From NCBI RefSeq assembly GCF_050003625.1, contig NC_134397.1, forward strand, positions 150,535,526 through 150,599,525: a DNA stretch of 64,000 nucleotides. The letters are read 5' to 3'. The notes under the pieces were generated by a model, which had not been told where the DNA came from, did not search any database, and saw nothing but the letters and a program-made list of their open reading frames with translations. This stretch comes from Haematobia irritans. Its lineage: Eukaryota; Arthropoda; Insecta; Diptera; Muscidae. Both the position numbers and the translations under genes were made by a program. This document shows, piece by piece, positions 53,301 through 62,484 of this stretch (its first letter is position 1; each line of letters starts with the position of its first letter).

Positions 53301-56300
53301 GGAGCTGTTGATGGTACTCACATCCAAATGGTCAGACCATCTAAAAACGAGCACTTGTCTTTGTTTGGTGTTTACATTTTTTGTTGGATTTTCCCTATTA
53401 AAAAATATTTTTATAAATATTAATCTACTGATATATATAAATTTAACAAATACTTACATTTTTATGCGTTTGGTGCCAATAATTTAATATTTTAAATTTT
53501 TCCGTTAACATAATATTAAACGAATACAAATGTTTACTTTCGAGCGACTTTGACATCTAAATTCGAAGTACATGGTGATGCACATACGAAAGTAGAGTAT
53601 GAATATCCGATAATCGGATGTGGCAACTCGAAAGTAGCAAATGTATTTGCCAATTCGAGTTAGTTGGTAGGAAAAATCCGTTTTCGTAATATTTAACTTT
53701 CGAATCGAGTTACATAGTAACCCCCCTGGCGAACGGTTTATATGTGAGTTATATATAATTATGGACCAATATGGACCAATTTTTGTATACTACCTATACT
53801 AACACCACGTACCAACTTTCAACCAAATCGGATGAACTTTGCTCCTCCAAGAGGTTCCGCAAGCCAAATCTGGGGGTCGGTTTATATGGGGGCTATACGT
53901 AAAAGTGGTCCAATATGGTCCATTTGCAATACCATCCGACCTACATCAATAACAACTATTTATGCCAAGTTTCAAGTCGATAGCTTGTTTAGTTGATTTC
54001 AACAGATAGACGGACGGACATGCTTAGATCGACTCAGAATATCACCACGACCCAGAATATATATACTTTATGGGGTCTTGGAACAATATTTCGATGTGTT
54101 ACAAACGGAATGACAAAGTTAATATACCCCCATCCTATGGTGGAGGGTATAAAAATGAGCTCAGTGTAAATCAATACAAGATCCAAAATGCACACGATCT
54201 CAAAAGCAATTGCGACGTAGTCTATTTAAAAAAAAATGTTATTCGTGATGAAGTTCAAGTTTACACAATTTTTCTCTGAATTCACAATTAGCTATTGTTG
54301 CCGAGCTCAATCATCGCAAAATGAACAAAATATTTGTGTATCATAATAATGATATTGGTACGGTGCCTGAAATTTGTTATGGTGTTCCAAATCAAAACAA
54401 CAAAAAAATCATGAATGGTGTGCACGTTTCAAAACGATCCGTTCATGAAAGTGAATCAACACACATGTAGTGTCAAACGGAGAACAGAAGATGTCAATCT
54501 GACAACGATAAAATGGCATCATGCGTAGTCAAAACAACAACCAGCGTTCATGATCTGAAAACGTAATGGTTACAAATTTCTATAAAATAAGTTCTGCTAC
54601 TGTACATCGAACCTGGATTGTCTGCTCCATACGCGTTAACAGTCGCCTCAGCTCATTGCACCACCGACGGAGTTGGTGTAAGAACGTCTAACAAATATTT
54701 TAAGACTTTTCATGGCCAAAGAAAAACGAAAACCCTTTGTGAAATCGTGAATGCCCCTGTACGAAACCGTGAACATTCCGTTTTGATTTTTCTTGAACTT
54801 CTCCGTTTCATTTTGTTACCGTCCGTTCACGATTTTGGAACGTAATTTTTATACACACCACCATGATTTCCGACTATATAAAGTATATATTCTTGATCAG
54901 TGTGAAATTGTAATACGATATAAGCATGTATGTCAGGCCATCTGACTGTTGTAATGACGCTACAGTCTTCAATATATAGCGCTAGAGTTTTGATATAGCT
55001 CCCATATAAACCGATCTCCCGATTTGGGGTCTTGGGCTTCTAGAAACCTTGGGCTTCTAGAAATAGACCGATCTCCCGATTTCTATGTTGGTATATATGT
55101 TTGCTTGGCAGAATACCTGACGAAAAGTTTTCTAAGGAAACAATTATATTTGTTGATTCGTGGTGGTGGATATTTAAGATTCGGCGCGGCCGAATTTAAT
55201 TTCGTATATACTTGTTTGTACTAGTGTAGTGCTGCAATCTGCCAACTCACATCTCTTTTGTACAGCTTGACATTTTTGTGGTTATACCAGTGTACAATTA
55301 AGTGTACCCTGCCTTATACGTACTCAGAAAGTTTTTACATACGAGCGCTATTTGTGTTTGTTTACAGCAACTTAAAAGATTCATCTCGCACAAAGAATGG
55401 AATTAAATCGACAACATTTTCGTCCGTTTATTTTTTAAAATTTCAACAACAGTGCATCGAGGTACTTAATTCAATTTTTGGGGATGAATCTCCATCGAGG
55501 GCCAGTATTTATCGATGATATGTGTGTTTCAAGATGAGTCACTAAGCAATTCCAAGAAAATGATCGTCCTTTTTTTTGTCGGAAAAACTCGATATGTCGC
55601 AATCGTACCACTAGAATAAAGCAGAACCGTCAACTCTAAATGATACACAAGCATTGTTGTATACCACAAGCATTGTTGTATACCACAAGCATTGTTTATA
55701 CCAAATTGTCCGCCGAAGACGGATCATCGGCTCAAACAACTGAATTTTTGAGAACATCAATTTGATGGGTCATCTGCCGTAAAGTCCTGACTTGGCACCT
55801 TATGGCTTCTTTTTGTTCCTGTACATAAAAAATAAAATTAGAGGTCAACGTTTTTCTACACCTGAAGAAACGGTTGAGGCGTTCAGAATGAATGTTTTGG
55901 AGATACCTTAATCAAAGTGGCAAAAGTGCTTTGACAAACGCATTTAAAAGTTTATAGATCTTAATGGGGAATATTTTGAAAAACAGTAAAGTGATTTTCG
56001 ATAATTAATATTTATTTTTGTTCTTTAATCCCGAAATATAAAGAGCAACATCTGCTGAATTCCCATACGAAGCAAAATAATTAATTTTCATTGCATTTTC
56101 CAACTTTTTTTTTTTTACAGATACAGACATGGATGCCACATCCTACAGCGGTCGACCTTCATCAAATTGCCAGAATGCCTGTTCGTATGGTCCATCAACG
56201 CTGGATGACCACGATGATCTCAATGCCAAAGAAGATGACATGACATTTTGCATGTCAAACTATGCAAAAGAAGCTCTGAAAATGATGTTCATGATGCGTT

Positions 56301-57566
56301 CCCACAATATGCTTACCGATGTGATACTTGAGGTTAATCAGGAACTTTTTCCTGCCCATAAAGTAGTGCTATCGGCTGCATCACCCTATTTTAAAGCAAT
56401 GTTTACCGGAGGTTTAAAAGAGACGGAAATGTCTAGAGTACAGTTGCAAGGGGTTAGTATTGATCATGGAAATTATGTTGCAGTATTGGCACTAAACCCA
56501 TTCTGCAAAACAATATTTACCTGCTAACATACACAAAGTGTTTTCCTTTGGATTGGTACTTTTAGGTGTGTCCCACCGCTATGGGTCGTATAATATATTT
56601 CATGTATACGGGTCACATACGGGTGACCGAAGTGACGGTGTGTCAATTGCTACCCGCAGCCACAATGTTTCAAGTGCCAAATGTTATAGATGCTTGTTGT
56701 GCCTTCCTGGAACGCCAACTGGATCCAACAAATGCCATAGGTATTGCAGATTTTGCCGAACAACATAGTTGCACGGAACTACAGAAAAAGGCCAATCATT
56801 TTATTGAAAGACATTTTACACAGGTGCCTAATTGAACTTAATATTTTTTAGTGTTTTTCCTAATTCGATTGTGAAATTTTCAGGTGTGCCAAGAGGAAGA
56901 ATTTTTACAATTATCTGCCTATCAATTAATAGCGTTAATACGACGTGATGAACTAAATGTACAGGGAGAACGTGAAGTTTACAATGCCGTCCTTAAATGG
57001 GTGAAATATGACGAAGAAAATCGTTATCCTAAAATGGAACATATATTATTTTCTGTACGCTGCCAATTTTTAACGCCCACATTCCTGCGAGAACAGATGA
57101 AGAACTGTGATGTTTTGCGTAAAGTTCCCGCCTGTCGAGAGTATTTGGCGAAAATTTTCAAAGATTTGACATTGCATAAACGGCCGGTAGTTAAAGAGCG
57201 TAAACCAAATACGACCCGTATGATATTTGTAGCTGGAGGATTTCTACGACAATCTCTGGACATTTTGGAAGCCTATAATGTTGATGATAAAACATGGACA
57301 ACATTACCAAGTTTAAGAATACCACGATCGGGCTTAGGTGCTGCTTTCTTGAAGGGTGTATTCTATGCAGTGGGCGGTAGAAATAATTCAATAGGTTCTT
57401 CCTATGACTCCGATTGGGTTGATCGTTATAACGCTTTAACGGAGCAATGGAGACCGTGTGCACCAATGTCCGTGCCAAGGCATCGCGTTGGTGTAGCTGT
57501 TATGGACGAATTGATGTATGCCGTTGGAGGATCCGCTGGTTCGGAGTATCATAGTACAGTTGAATA
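41230..57566 (+). CDS. Keap1: Kelch-like ECH-associated protein 1 homologue (Keap1), 5' four exons (runs off the window)
   Basis: Substrate adaptor of the CUL3 ubiquitin ligase that holds down CncC/Nrf2; in insects this pathway controls detoxification genes. Exons: 41230-41398, 56121-56452, 56566-56823, 56884-57566, phases 1, 0, 0, 2, giving 480 complete residues; the last exon ends within a Tyr codon at a GTAAGT donor. BTB at about residues 104-205 (LTDVILEVNQELFPAHKVVLSAASPYFKAMFTG), BACK/IVR at about 210-335 (QLDPTNAIGIADFAEQ, LIRRDELNVQGEREVYNAVLKWVKYD), then two kelch repeats (ILEAYN, FYAVGGRNNS, CAPMSVPRHRVGVAVMDELMYAVGG). Sensor cysteines matching human C273 and C288 are C313 and C328. 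The C151 position is Thr191, with Cys193 nearby. The remaining kelch repeats must lie beyond 64000. Exon 1 is joined on phase and on lack of any other start; translation from Met60 in exon 2 is possible. Confidence 0.93.
41776..42650. repeat. Rearranged block: AATTAA element plus MITE fragments inside a 768-bp-spaced direct repeat
   Basis: AATTGATTGAGAAAATTTA...GGGCGGGCAAG at 41776-41878 recurs diverged at 42544-42648. Between them are an AATTAA element (41883-42090), a Harbinger-type MITE right half (TTTTAGCGGCTAAACTCGAA at about 42250) and a 179-bp tandem duplication (42204-42382 and 42383-42560). The layers suggest insertion first, then duplication. Confidence 0.6.
43345..44220 (-). pseudogene. 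5'-truncated non-LTR retrotransposon, reverse-transcriptase C-terminus and 3' tail
   Basis: The minus-strand frame 43712-44218 (168 codons) contains SKTYLIPVLLYGVEIFGNCS, KLRVAYNNIARYVFNKKRYN and AIRLWNNLPTPIQ. This is typical of the region after the reverse transcriptase of LINE elements whose ORF2 ends in RLWNxLP. The 3' side continues through AT-rich sequence to a (TTTA)n / (TAAA)n run at about 43345-43380, the usual LINE tail. The frame itself is intact over this fragment, so the insertion may be fairly young. Confidence 0.8.
44909..46115 (-). mobile_element. TIR-type element related to 49938-50429, split by a hAT-like insertion
   Basis: In reverse it follows the element at 49938-50429: GTAGTTAAACTAACGCTGAA, CATTGAACTTTATACC counterparts, TCATGATTTGGCGCC, AAAAGTACAACAGG and CTATAAAACAGTGCATATT. 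The middle is interrupted at 45070-45783. Confidence 0.6.
45070..45783. mobile_element. hAT-like non-autonomous transposon, 714 bp
   Basis: The ends are imperfect inverted repeats starting with CAG: left CAGTGATTGTCTGTATCAAA, right (reversed) CAGAGTTGGCCTGTCGCAAA, 16 of 22 matched. Flanks are ATCTCAAG (45062-45069) and ATCTCATG (45784-45791), an 8-bp target duplication with one change. CAG ends and an 8-bp duplication are the hAT hallmarks. No transposase is seen. Confidence 0.7.
46302..46594. mobile_element. AATTAA-rich palindromic element (copy J), well preserved
   Basis: Starts CACACACAAAAAAAATTTTT then CTGATTCAATCACGAAATTA, and ends GGAAAAATTTTCGTGAAATT then TTTTTCTGTG. The interior has a regular series of TCAATTAAAAAATTAATTGA palindromes and TGTGATTGATTTTTATTTC. 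One of the best copies for defining the family. Confidence 0.65.
46595..48078. other. Keap1 intron 1, non-coding stretch
   Basis: Holds a roughly 119-bp tandem pair near 47285-47525 (CTTGTCTCTAAATTAGAACG and CTTGTCCCCAAATAAGGACG). Otherwise AT-rich DNA with no recognised gene. Confidence 0.5.
48079..48704 (+). mobile_element. CCCAGCAAAAAAA-ended element with internal 107-bp tandem duplication
   Basis: Left end CCCAGCAAAAAAATTTGAAA, right end CGACGCTTTTTTTGCTGGG, so the 13 terminal bases are inverted repeats. It holds CACTTCCAAAAATGTCCTCC and two perfect copies of a 107-bp unit (from 48204 and 48311). A diverged inverted copy lies at about 50580-51078. Confidence 0.65.
49590..50050 (+). repeat. 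231-bp tandem duplication
   Basis: GGACCCATATCTCGCAAA...CGTGTATCCACTACACAG at 49590 recurs from 49821, with only a few differences over 231 bp. The second copy continues into the element at 49938-50429. Confidence 0.75.
49938..50429 (+). mobile_element. CTACAC(A/C)GAAAAAA-ended element, 492 bp
   Basis: Left CTACACAGAAAAAATTCGTA and right TTTTTTCGGTGTAG form an inverted pair of about 14 bp with one mismatch. The interior carries CATTGAAC/GTTCAATG motifs and TGGTCATGATTTGGCGCC. An inverted diverged copy is at 44909-46115. Confidence 0.6.
50580..51078 (-). mobile_element. Inverted copy of the CCCAGCAAAAAAA element, interrupted by a MITE
   Basis: In reverse it follows 48079-48430: CAGCAAAAACATTTGGAAGT, then (after the MITE) AAGCACAACATTAAAAGCAC, TTCCAAAAATGTCCTCTTAA and AAATTATTGAAATTTTG counterparts. 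It is broken at 50820-51038 by the MITE. Confidence 0.6.
50820..51038. mobile_element. Harbinger-type MITE, 219 bp, perfect 33-bp inverted repeats, TTA duplication
   Basis: Starts AGGTGGGTATTAAGTTCGAG and continues to GCCGCTAAA; the right end is the exact reverse complement over 33 bases. TTA flanks both sides (50817-50819 and 51039-51041). The paralogous element at 48079 has the uninterrupted sequence with a single TTA. No coding. Confidence 0.9.
51079..52270. other. Keap1 intron 1, unclassified stretch with a 160-codon open frame
   Basis: A + strand frame at 51233-51715 (ATGGCGGTAAAG start) has no domain I recognise. It lacks splice or promoter support and is basic and Ser/Asn-rich. It may be chance or a decayed element. 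Confidence 0.25.
52450..52690. repeat. Short satellite array inside the dispersed repeat
   Basis: About eight monomers of the TTTTCTATAGAAATAAAA type, same orientation as the arrays at 28-29 and 35.7-40.2 kb. Confidence 0.9.
52738..53725 (+). mobile_element. PIF/Harbinger-like DNA transposon, 988 bp, 31-bp inverted repeats
   Basis: Left end GGCGGTTACTATGTAACTCG then ATTCGAAAGTT; the right end is its reverse complement with one mismatch in 31. CTG flanks both sides (52735-52737, 53726-53728). Several CGAAAGT/ACTTTCG motifs sit below the ends. It contains a broken HARBI1-like transposase. Confidence 0.85.
52972..53422 (+). pseudogene. HARBI1-like (PIF/Harbinger) transposase remnant
   Basis: The ATG at 52972 opens MENEDERMERRILRDGVDFM and stops early. 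A shifted frame then reads FRLNKEAFNYMLESI, APEIKLGVTLKFLGQGGYQH and GIPGIIGAVDGTHIQMVRPS. GxxGxVDGTHIxxxxP is the first-Asp motif of the PIF/Harbinger DDE nuclease. The later D and E blocks and part of the N-terminus are missing, with a frameshift near 53070. It cannot encode an active transposase. Confidence 0.8.
54409..54872. mobile_element. Possible foldback/MITE with TGGTGTG ends
   Basis: Left CATGAATGGTGTGCACGTTT then CAAAACGATCCGTTCATGA; right, in reverse, CATGGTGGTGTGTATAAAAA then TTACGTTCCAAAATCGTGAACGG. The motifs occur in the same order with a short insertion, and TGAACG/CGTTCA words recur inside. Boundaries are approximate. Confidence 0.4.
55397..55989 (+). pseudogene. Mariner transposase remnant, internally deleted
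   Basis: N-terminal part: MELNRQHFRPFIF, then after a frameshift FQQQCIEVLNSIFGDESPSR ASIYR, the helix-turn-helix start of mariner transposases. The C-terminal part (from about 55765) reads SPDLAPYGFFLF, IRGQRFSTPEETVEAF and LNGEYFEKQ, with three in-frame stops. YSPDLAPxDFxLF is the last-Asp block of the DD34D catalytic triad, and here the position after the Pro is Tyr. The middle, with the first two Asp, is gone. A short tandem word ACAAGCATTGTTGTATACC repeats at the deletion site (55650-55700). Confidence 0.8.
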
Positions 57567-57977
57567 GTAAGTATTTTACCAGTGATACTACAGGGCAACT
57601 GACACGAAATGTTATCAAATGGGGGGCGCGCCCCCCTAGGGGGCACCACGAGGTTCCAGGGGGGTGCAACGTCATTTTTGGTTGAGCAGGTTTTGTATCA
57701 TTAAATTTGTTAAAACAACACTAATTGTAAAGTTCAACAAAACATCAATAATATAATACAAAAGAGTATACGATTCGTACATTTAGAAATGTTCATTTAT
57801 AACCATAGTGGGGAAGAAATAGAAGTTACATGCAATTCTACATTTTGTTGTAGGTTTTCCATTATTAGTCGTTCACTTTATTTGCAACGGCTAAATTTCT
57901 TGCTAAAATATCAGAACCAGTACCCACTTTTGTATTCACACATTTTAAAAATTTTGAAACTATTTTCGTCACTTTTA

Positions 57978-58199
57978 AGGTGAGTACTATGTTCGTATTT
58001 TTCACCAAAACACTAAATTAAAAGTACAAAAATCTATATGAAGACGATTATTTTTATAAAAAGTCTTGCGAAATAATGAATGGAAAAGATCTAAGGAATT
58101 GATTGTGAACCATTTTGTATTTATAATTTAAATAAATTAAAAAAGTAACCGTGAAAATAAGCGGGTTTTCAGCTTGAAAACTGAACATAGTACTCAGCT
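57978..58199. mobile_element. Harbinger-type MITE, 222 bp, TTA duplication
   Basis: Left AGGTGAGTACTATGTTCGTA; right in reverse AGCTGAGTACTATGTTCAGT. TTA at 57975-57977 and 58200-58202. Confidence 0.8.
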
Positions 58200-58744
58200 T
58201 TAGACATAAAGTCAAAATATCTGTCTTGCCTTCATGTTGAAACTGATTTAAGGCGTACTTTATCAGTAATAGTACCAAATATTAAAAATCTAGCTATTGA
58301 AAGGAACAATTGCCAAATTTCCCACTAATTGATATTCTTTTATATTAATATTCATTAACATTTTTATTTTTAATTATTTAATTAATTATTGTTAATCATA
58401 TTTTCAGCTTTTGTTAATATTTATTTCTGTTTGTTTGGTAAACAAAATTTGTTTTAGGTTGGGGGGCGCAACGAAATTGATACATTTTTGGTGGGGCGCG
58501 AAGCAAATTGGGTTGGGAAGCTCTGGTATAGAGCGTTAAAATAATCGGGGTTTCTAAATTCGTTTAAAACTCCTGTTTTTTTTTTTATTTTCTCAAAACA
58601 GGTTAACTGGTTAATACCGAGGGAGCAACTCTAGTTTAGCTATACCTCGTAATTTTTTTTTTTTTTTGGGACGATAGAGAATTAAATTTGACATCGAAAT
58701 AAACAGTAACCGGTTGGCGGTCGTAACCGGTTATTCGAACCTAA

Positions 58745-59176
58745 AGGCCGGTACTATGTTCATTCTTGCGAAAATTTTTTTATGGAAACCATTATTTCGC
58801 ACATAGAAAGCGGCGTTTTTTTAGGTAGCTTGGAGCGCTATTTTACTGGGAGCGATATTGGATTAAGTTGGTGGTGTTGCTTGTTTTTACAAAATAACAT
58901 TTTATTTTTCCTTGGGCAATTGATCTGCTATTCCTTTGATCCTTTGTATAGTTTCGGAACAAAAATATGGTCCGTGTTTGATTTATAAACCCGCACAAAT
59001 AGTTTTTAATAAATAAATTATTTCTTAATTCACATTGCAAATGGCGCCGTGCTATAAACGTCAGTTTTTCAACACGAAAAAACAAAGTATCACAAATGGA
59101 AAAAATTTCGCAAATTTTTCGCATTTTTTGGTTTTGTATGGAGTTTCAACGCGAAAAACGAACAGAGTACCGGCCT
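58745..59176. mobile_element. Harbinger-type MITE, 432 bp, TAA duplication
   Basis: Left AGGCCGGTACTATGTTCATT; right in reverse AGGCCGGTACTCTGTTCGTT. TAA at 58742-58744 and 59177-59179. Longer than its relatives. The 93-codon minus frame inside has no recognised domain. Confidence 0.8.
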
Positions 59177-60717
59177 TAAAGTGTAAGCAAATAATCGTTA
59201 ATAAAACCGGTTTTAGTGAACCGATTACTTTGAAATCTATATCACTAAAAAGCTAAAGGTAAGACCTTTCAAATGAAGCGGACCTTAGACGGTCGGATAA
59301 ACACTACGACTGAGGTTCACCTATTTGTTGTATGTTCGTTCAAGTTTTACCCTCACACTGCACGAACAATTATGAAAACAACATGAAGAAATAAGAAGAA
59401 GCATAAACACAAACAATAAAGATGGACGAAAAGTTAGGTGTAAAGCCATTTTTTAGTAAAAATGGAAGAAACAATAATAATTCCAAGCTGAATTAGCGAT
59501 CCGTCATTAATTTCATTGCAGAAATGCTTGTTTTAATTATGAAAATAAATTTGTTTTTGCTAATGTTTGGCTAACATCTCCTTACACGTGAAGATTTGTG
59601 CTTCCCAACCGGAAAAAATCAAAGTTGTTTTGATTTTATGCCAACACGTCCCTGCAACACGCAAACATGGCCTTATACTAGCGGATTTGTCGCCGCAACG
59701 TGTTGTGTCGCAGGGTTTATCCGACCGTATAAGGTGCCCTTGAGGAACGACTCGGTTATCAGCTTAGTTTTTAGATGGAAAAATATGTTTAGAGTTTAGC
59801 CATACCGAGAAAATAGAAATTAGCGAAAGTAAGTTTCAAACATTGAAAACTAACAATTCATTGTAAAAATGACCATTTTAAAACAAACTAAGGATTAATT
59901 CATGCTGTATTTGTTCTTAACAAACCTCTGCAACGAATACACAAGCAATTACTTCAAGCACACGCCACACAATTCGAGTAGTAACTTCATTGTCCATTTC
60001 TCAAACGAGTAAAATATAAACCTAGCAAATTTGGTGTGACGCATGCCAATTTCCCATCTTCCTACGTGTATTGTCTTTGCTTACAGCCTGCATTCACTGA
60101 CTTCTGCCAATCAACTGATCGACGATTGTGTTTGTTTTTCGGTTGAGATAGATCCCAATAAACACAGGATGAGCGTTTTTCAAATGCAACACCTCTTCAG
60201 TTTGAGGGTAAATATCATTTTCAACATAAATTCAACTTGACTTGAAAAAGCTCATCTTCAATTCATCTTCGCATTGTTTGCGAATTACAACCAATTTGGC
60301 AAAATGTTGACGAAAACTTTGAAAATGTGTTGAAGATAATTGGAGAAAACTTTGACAAAACACTACCCTGAAATGCAACGAAAAAACCACATGGTTTTCA
60401 ATACTACTTTGGACAACAAAGTTCGTGGAAGAAATACAAAAATGTGGAAATTTTTTAATAATCAATTGAAATTGCTTATAATAATTGGTAAGTAAAACTA
60501 AAACACGAAATGAAAACTTTAAGGAAGTCACTAAACTCAAATCTCTTTGCAGACAACTAAAATATTTGGATGCTGATTCTTGGACACATTAAGAGGCTGG
60601 CCGATGAAAAATGGTAGTGGCTTATCGAGAAGAGAAAGTTTCCATAAATCAAAGTGCAACCAAAAAAAACTTGGTATTTATGCTTTTCCATATCAACAAC
60701 TACTGGATGATAATTCG

Positions 60718-60816
60718 CAATTCACAAAATAAATTAAACCGATGATGCGATATAAATTAAACTATCGATGTGATATAGTTTAATTTATATCGCATCATCG
60801 GTTTAATTTGTTATTT
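60718..60816. repeat. Near-perfect 47-50 bp-arm palindrome
   Basis: AATTCACAAAATAAATTAAA...AATTAAACTAT on the left and its reverse complement on the right, with a loop of about 9 bases (CGATGTGAT). The right arm has one 3-base addition. Confidence 0.85.
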
Positions 60817-61570
60817 TGTGAATTGAAATTGCTGGAAATTTATTCCAATTATCTGGACATCAAGTTCCTGAAAATTGCCAGTATTTTAATAACAACAATT
60901 TTGTAACACCAACGTTCTTGAGGAAATCACGAAGTACGTGGTCAGTTGGAAGAAATACAAATTGGTAAGTCAAAATAAAAAGTGAAATGAAAACATAATG
61001 GAAATCACAAAACTCGATTGTTTTGCAGAAAACTAAAATCATTGAATGGTATATTCTTGGAAGATGTTGGCCGATGAAGGAAACAACAAAGAAAAGTTTT
61101 CAGAAAACTACAAAGTGCAACCAATTAAAACAAAGTGCAACAATTCCTATATCAAGAACTTCTGGATGAAAATGTGCATCATCGGTTTAATTTGTTATTT
61201 TGTGAATTGAAATTGCTGGAAATTTATTCAAATTATCTGGTCATCAAGTTCCTGAAAATTGCCAGTATTTTAATAACAATTTTGTAACACCAACGTTCTT
61301 GAGGAAATCACGAAGTACGTGGTCAGTTGGAAGAAATAAAAATTGGTAAGTCAAAATAAAAAGTGAAATGAAAACATAATGGAAATAACAAAACTCGATT
61401 GTTTTGCAGAAAACTAAAATCATTGGATGGTATATTCTTGGAAGATGTTGGCCGATGAAAAACCGATGAAGGGAACAACAAAGAAAAGTTTTCAGAAAAC
61501 TTACAAAGTGCAATCAATTAAACCAAAGTGCAACAATTCCTATATCAAGAACTTCTGGATGAAAATGTGC
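60790..61570 (+). repeat. 384-bp tandem duplication with coding-like and intron-like segments
   Basis: Copies start at 60793 and 61177 (CATCATCGGTTTAATTTG). They are nearly identical over about 381-384 bp. A diverged earlier unit (60400-60720) and later unit (61530-61720) flank them. Each full unit has AATTG|GTAAGT...TTTGCAG| spaced 64-65 bp (60965-61028, 61346-61409, and 60488-60552 in the diverged unit) and a frame containing YQELLDEN...NLLFCELKLLEIYSNYL. Function unknown. Confidence 0.65.
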
Positions 61571-62484
61571 ATTACATCAATTTACATCCCGTCATCAGTT
61601 TGATATTTTGTGATTTCCTCTTGCTGGAATCTATTCTAACACACAAGCCAGCAAGTTCCTCGATAGTAATTATTTCAAATTGCCAGCATATTAATGACAC
61701 CAACATTATGGAGGAAATGGAATTATACATGTAAAAATGTTTAAGATATTTAAAGTTGTATTCATAGTTTTATTTATTAATACTTTTAATAAGATAATTA
61801 CATTTTGATTGGTATTATATTATTATTTTTATATATTATTAATGTTATTTTTAAGATTATTATATTTGTTAACGAAAAAAATAATAAAATTTACAAAATC
61901 CCTAGAAATTTAGTATTGACTTTCAGTTAGAACTAGGATTGACTTTCATACAAATTGTGGTTTGAAAGTATTCGCAACAATGGTAATTTTTTATTTTTCT
62001 CACATTGAAAACTGTTTGAGAAATTATTGAGTAGCGATGCATTTCAATTTGAGGATTACAATTGAGAAATTATTGCTATTGTGTTGAATTTTACTGTTGA
62101 GGGTAATGTCTGTTTTTTGTTGAGAACGCGATTTTCTCAACAATTTCTCAACTTGAATATTACCCTAATCCTTTGAAAAAATGTTTGAAAAATTATTGAA
62201 TTTTAGTATTTTTCAAACGTTTGTGTTTATTGGGATACTTCGTGTCACATACGAAGTTTCGTCTTTGTTAAAGCAAAATATTCTATCTTCACTAAAAATG
62301 TTATGTTTTACTCGTATCGCGACGATTACAACAAAACCAAAATATTGAAAAGAACTGCACAACGATTCTTTTGAATGTGATGGCTCTGCAATGCTTGACA
62401 CTGTAATCGCTTTACAGTGTTTCTGTTCTATTCATTAATCGAAGTATTCGTGGAGTGTATTGCCTTCACTAGAACATCGATTAC

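Larger units (their letters stand above)
52270..54160 (+). mobile_element. Dispersed muscid repeat, split by satellite and a Harbinger insertion
   Basis: The left part reads AACAAGTATATACGGCCGTA, then GTTCGGCAAGGCCGAAGCTT and CACCATGGATTGCGTAGAAA. The right part reads GAACTTTGCTCCTCCAAGAG, CGGTTTATATGGGGGCTATA and ACTTTATGGGGTCTTGGAAC, ending CCATCCTATGGTGGAGGGTA. I recognise these phrases together from other muscid sequence. The satellite at 52450-52690 and the element at 52738-53725 lie inside it. An oppositely oriented relative with GTGGTGGATATTTAAGATTC and CGCGGCCGAATT is at 54900-55215. Confidence 0.6.
57567..60152. other. Keap1 intron 4, left part
   Basis: Holds the two MITEs listed separately and a GC-rich repeat scrap at 57620-57665 (GGGGGGCGCGCCCCCCTAGG). 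No coding exon is recognised, and the remaining kelch repeats were not found up to 64000. Confidence 0.6.
60153..62235. mobile_element. Candidate 2.1-kb element bounded by TCCCAATAAACACA inverted repeats
   Basis: TCCCAATAAACACA at 60153-60166 returns inverted at 62222-62235 (TGTGTTTATTGGGA). Both ends carry AGGGTAA words 40-90 bp inside. Between them lie tandem units with a mini-intron-like segment. No transposase is recognised, and no target duplication longer than AT is visible. Confidence 0.5.

Noticed and set aside
57024..57675. Minus-strand frames over Keap1 exon 4
   Set aside because: Shadows of the BACK/kelch coding frame.
58843..59124. 93-codon minus-strand frame
   Set aside because: Inside the 432-bp MITE, with no domain; most likely chance.
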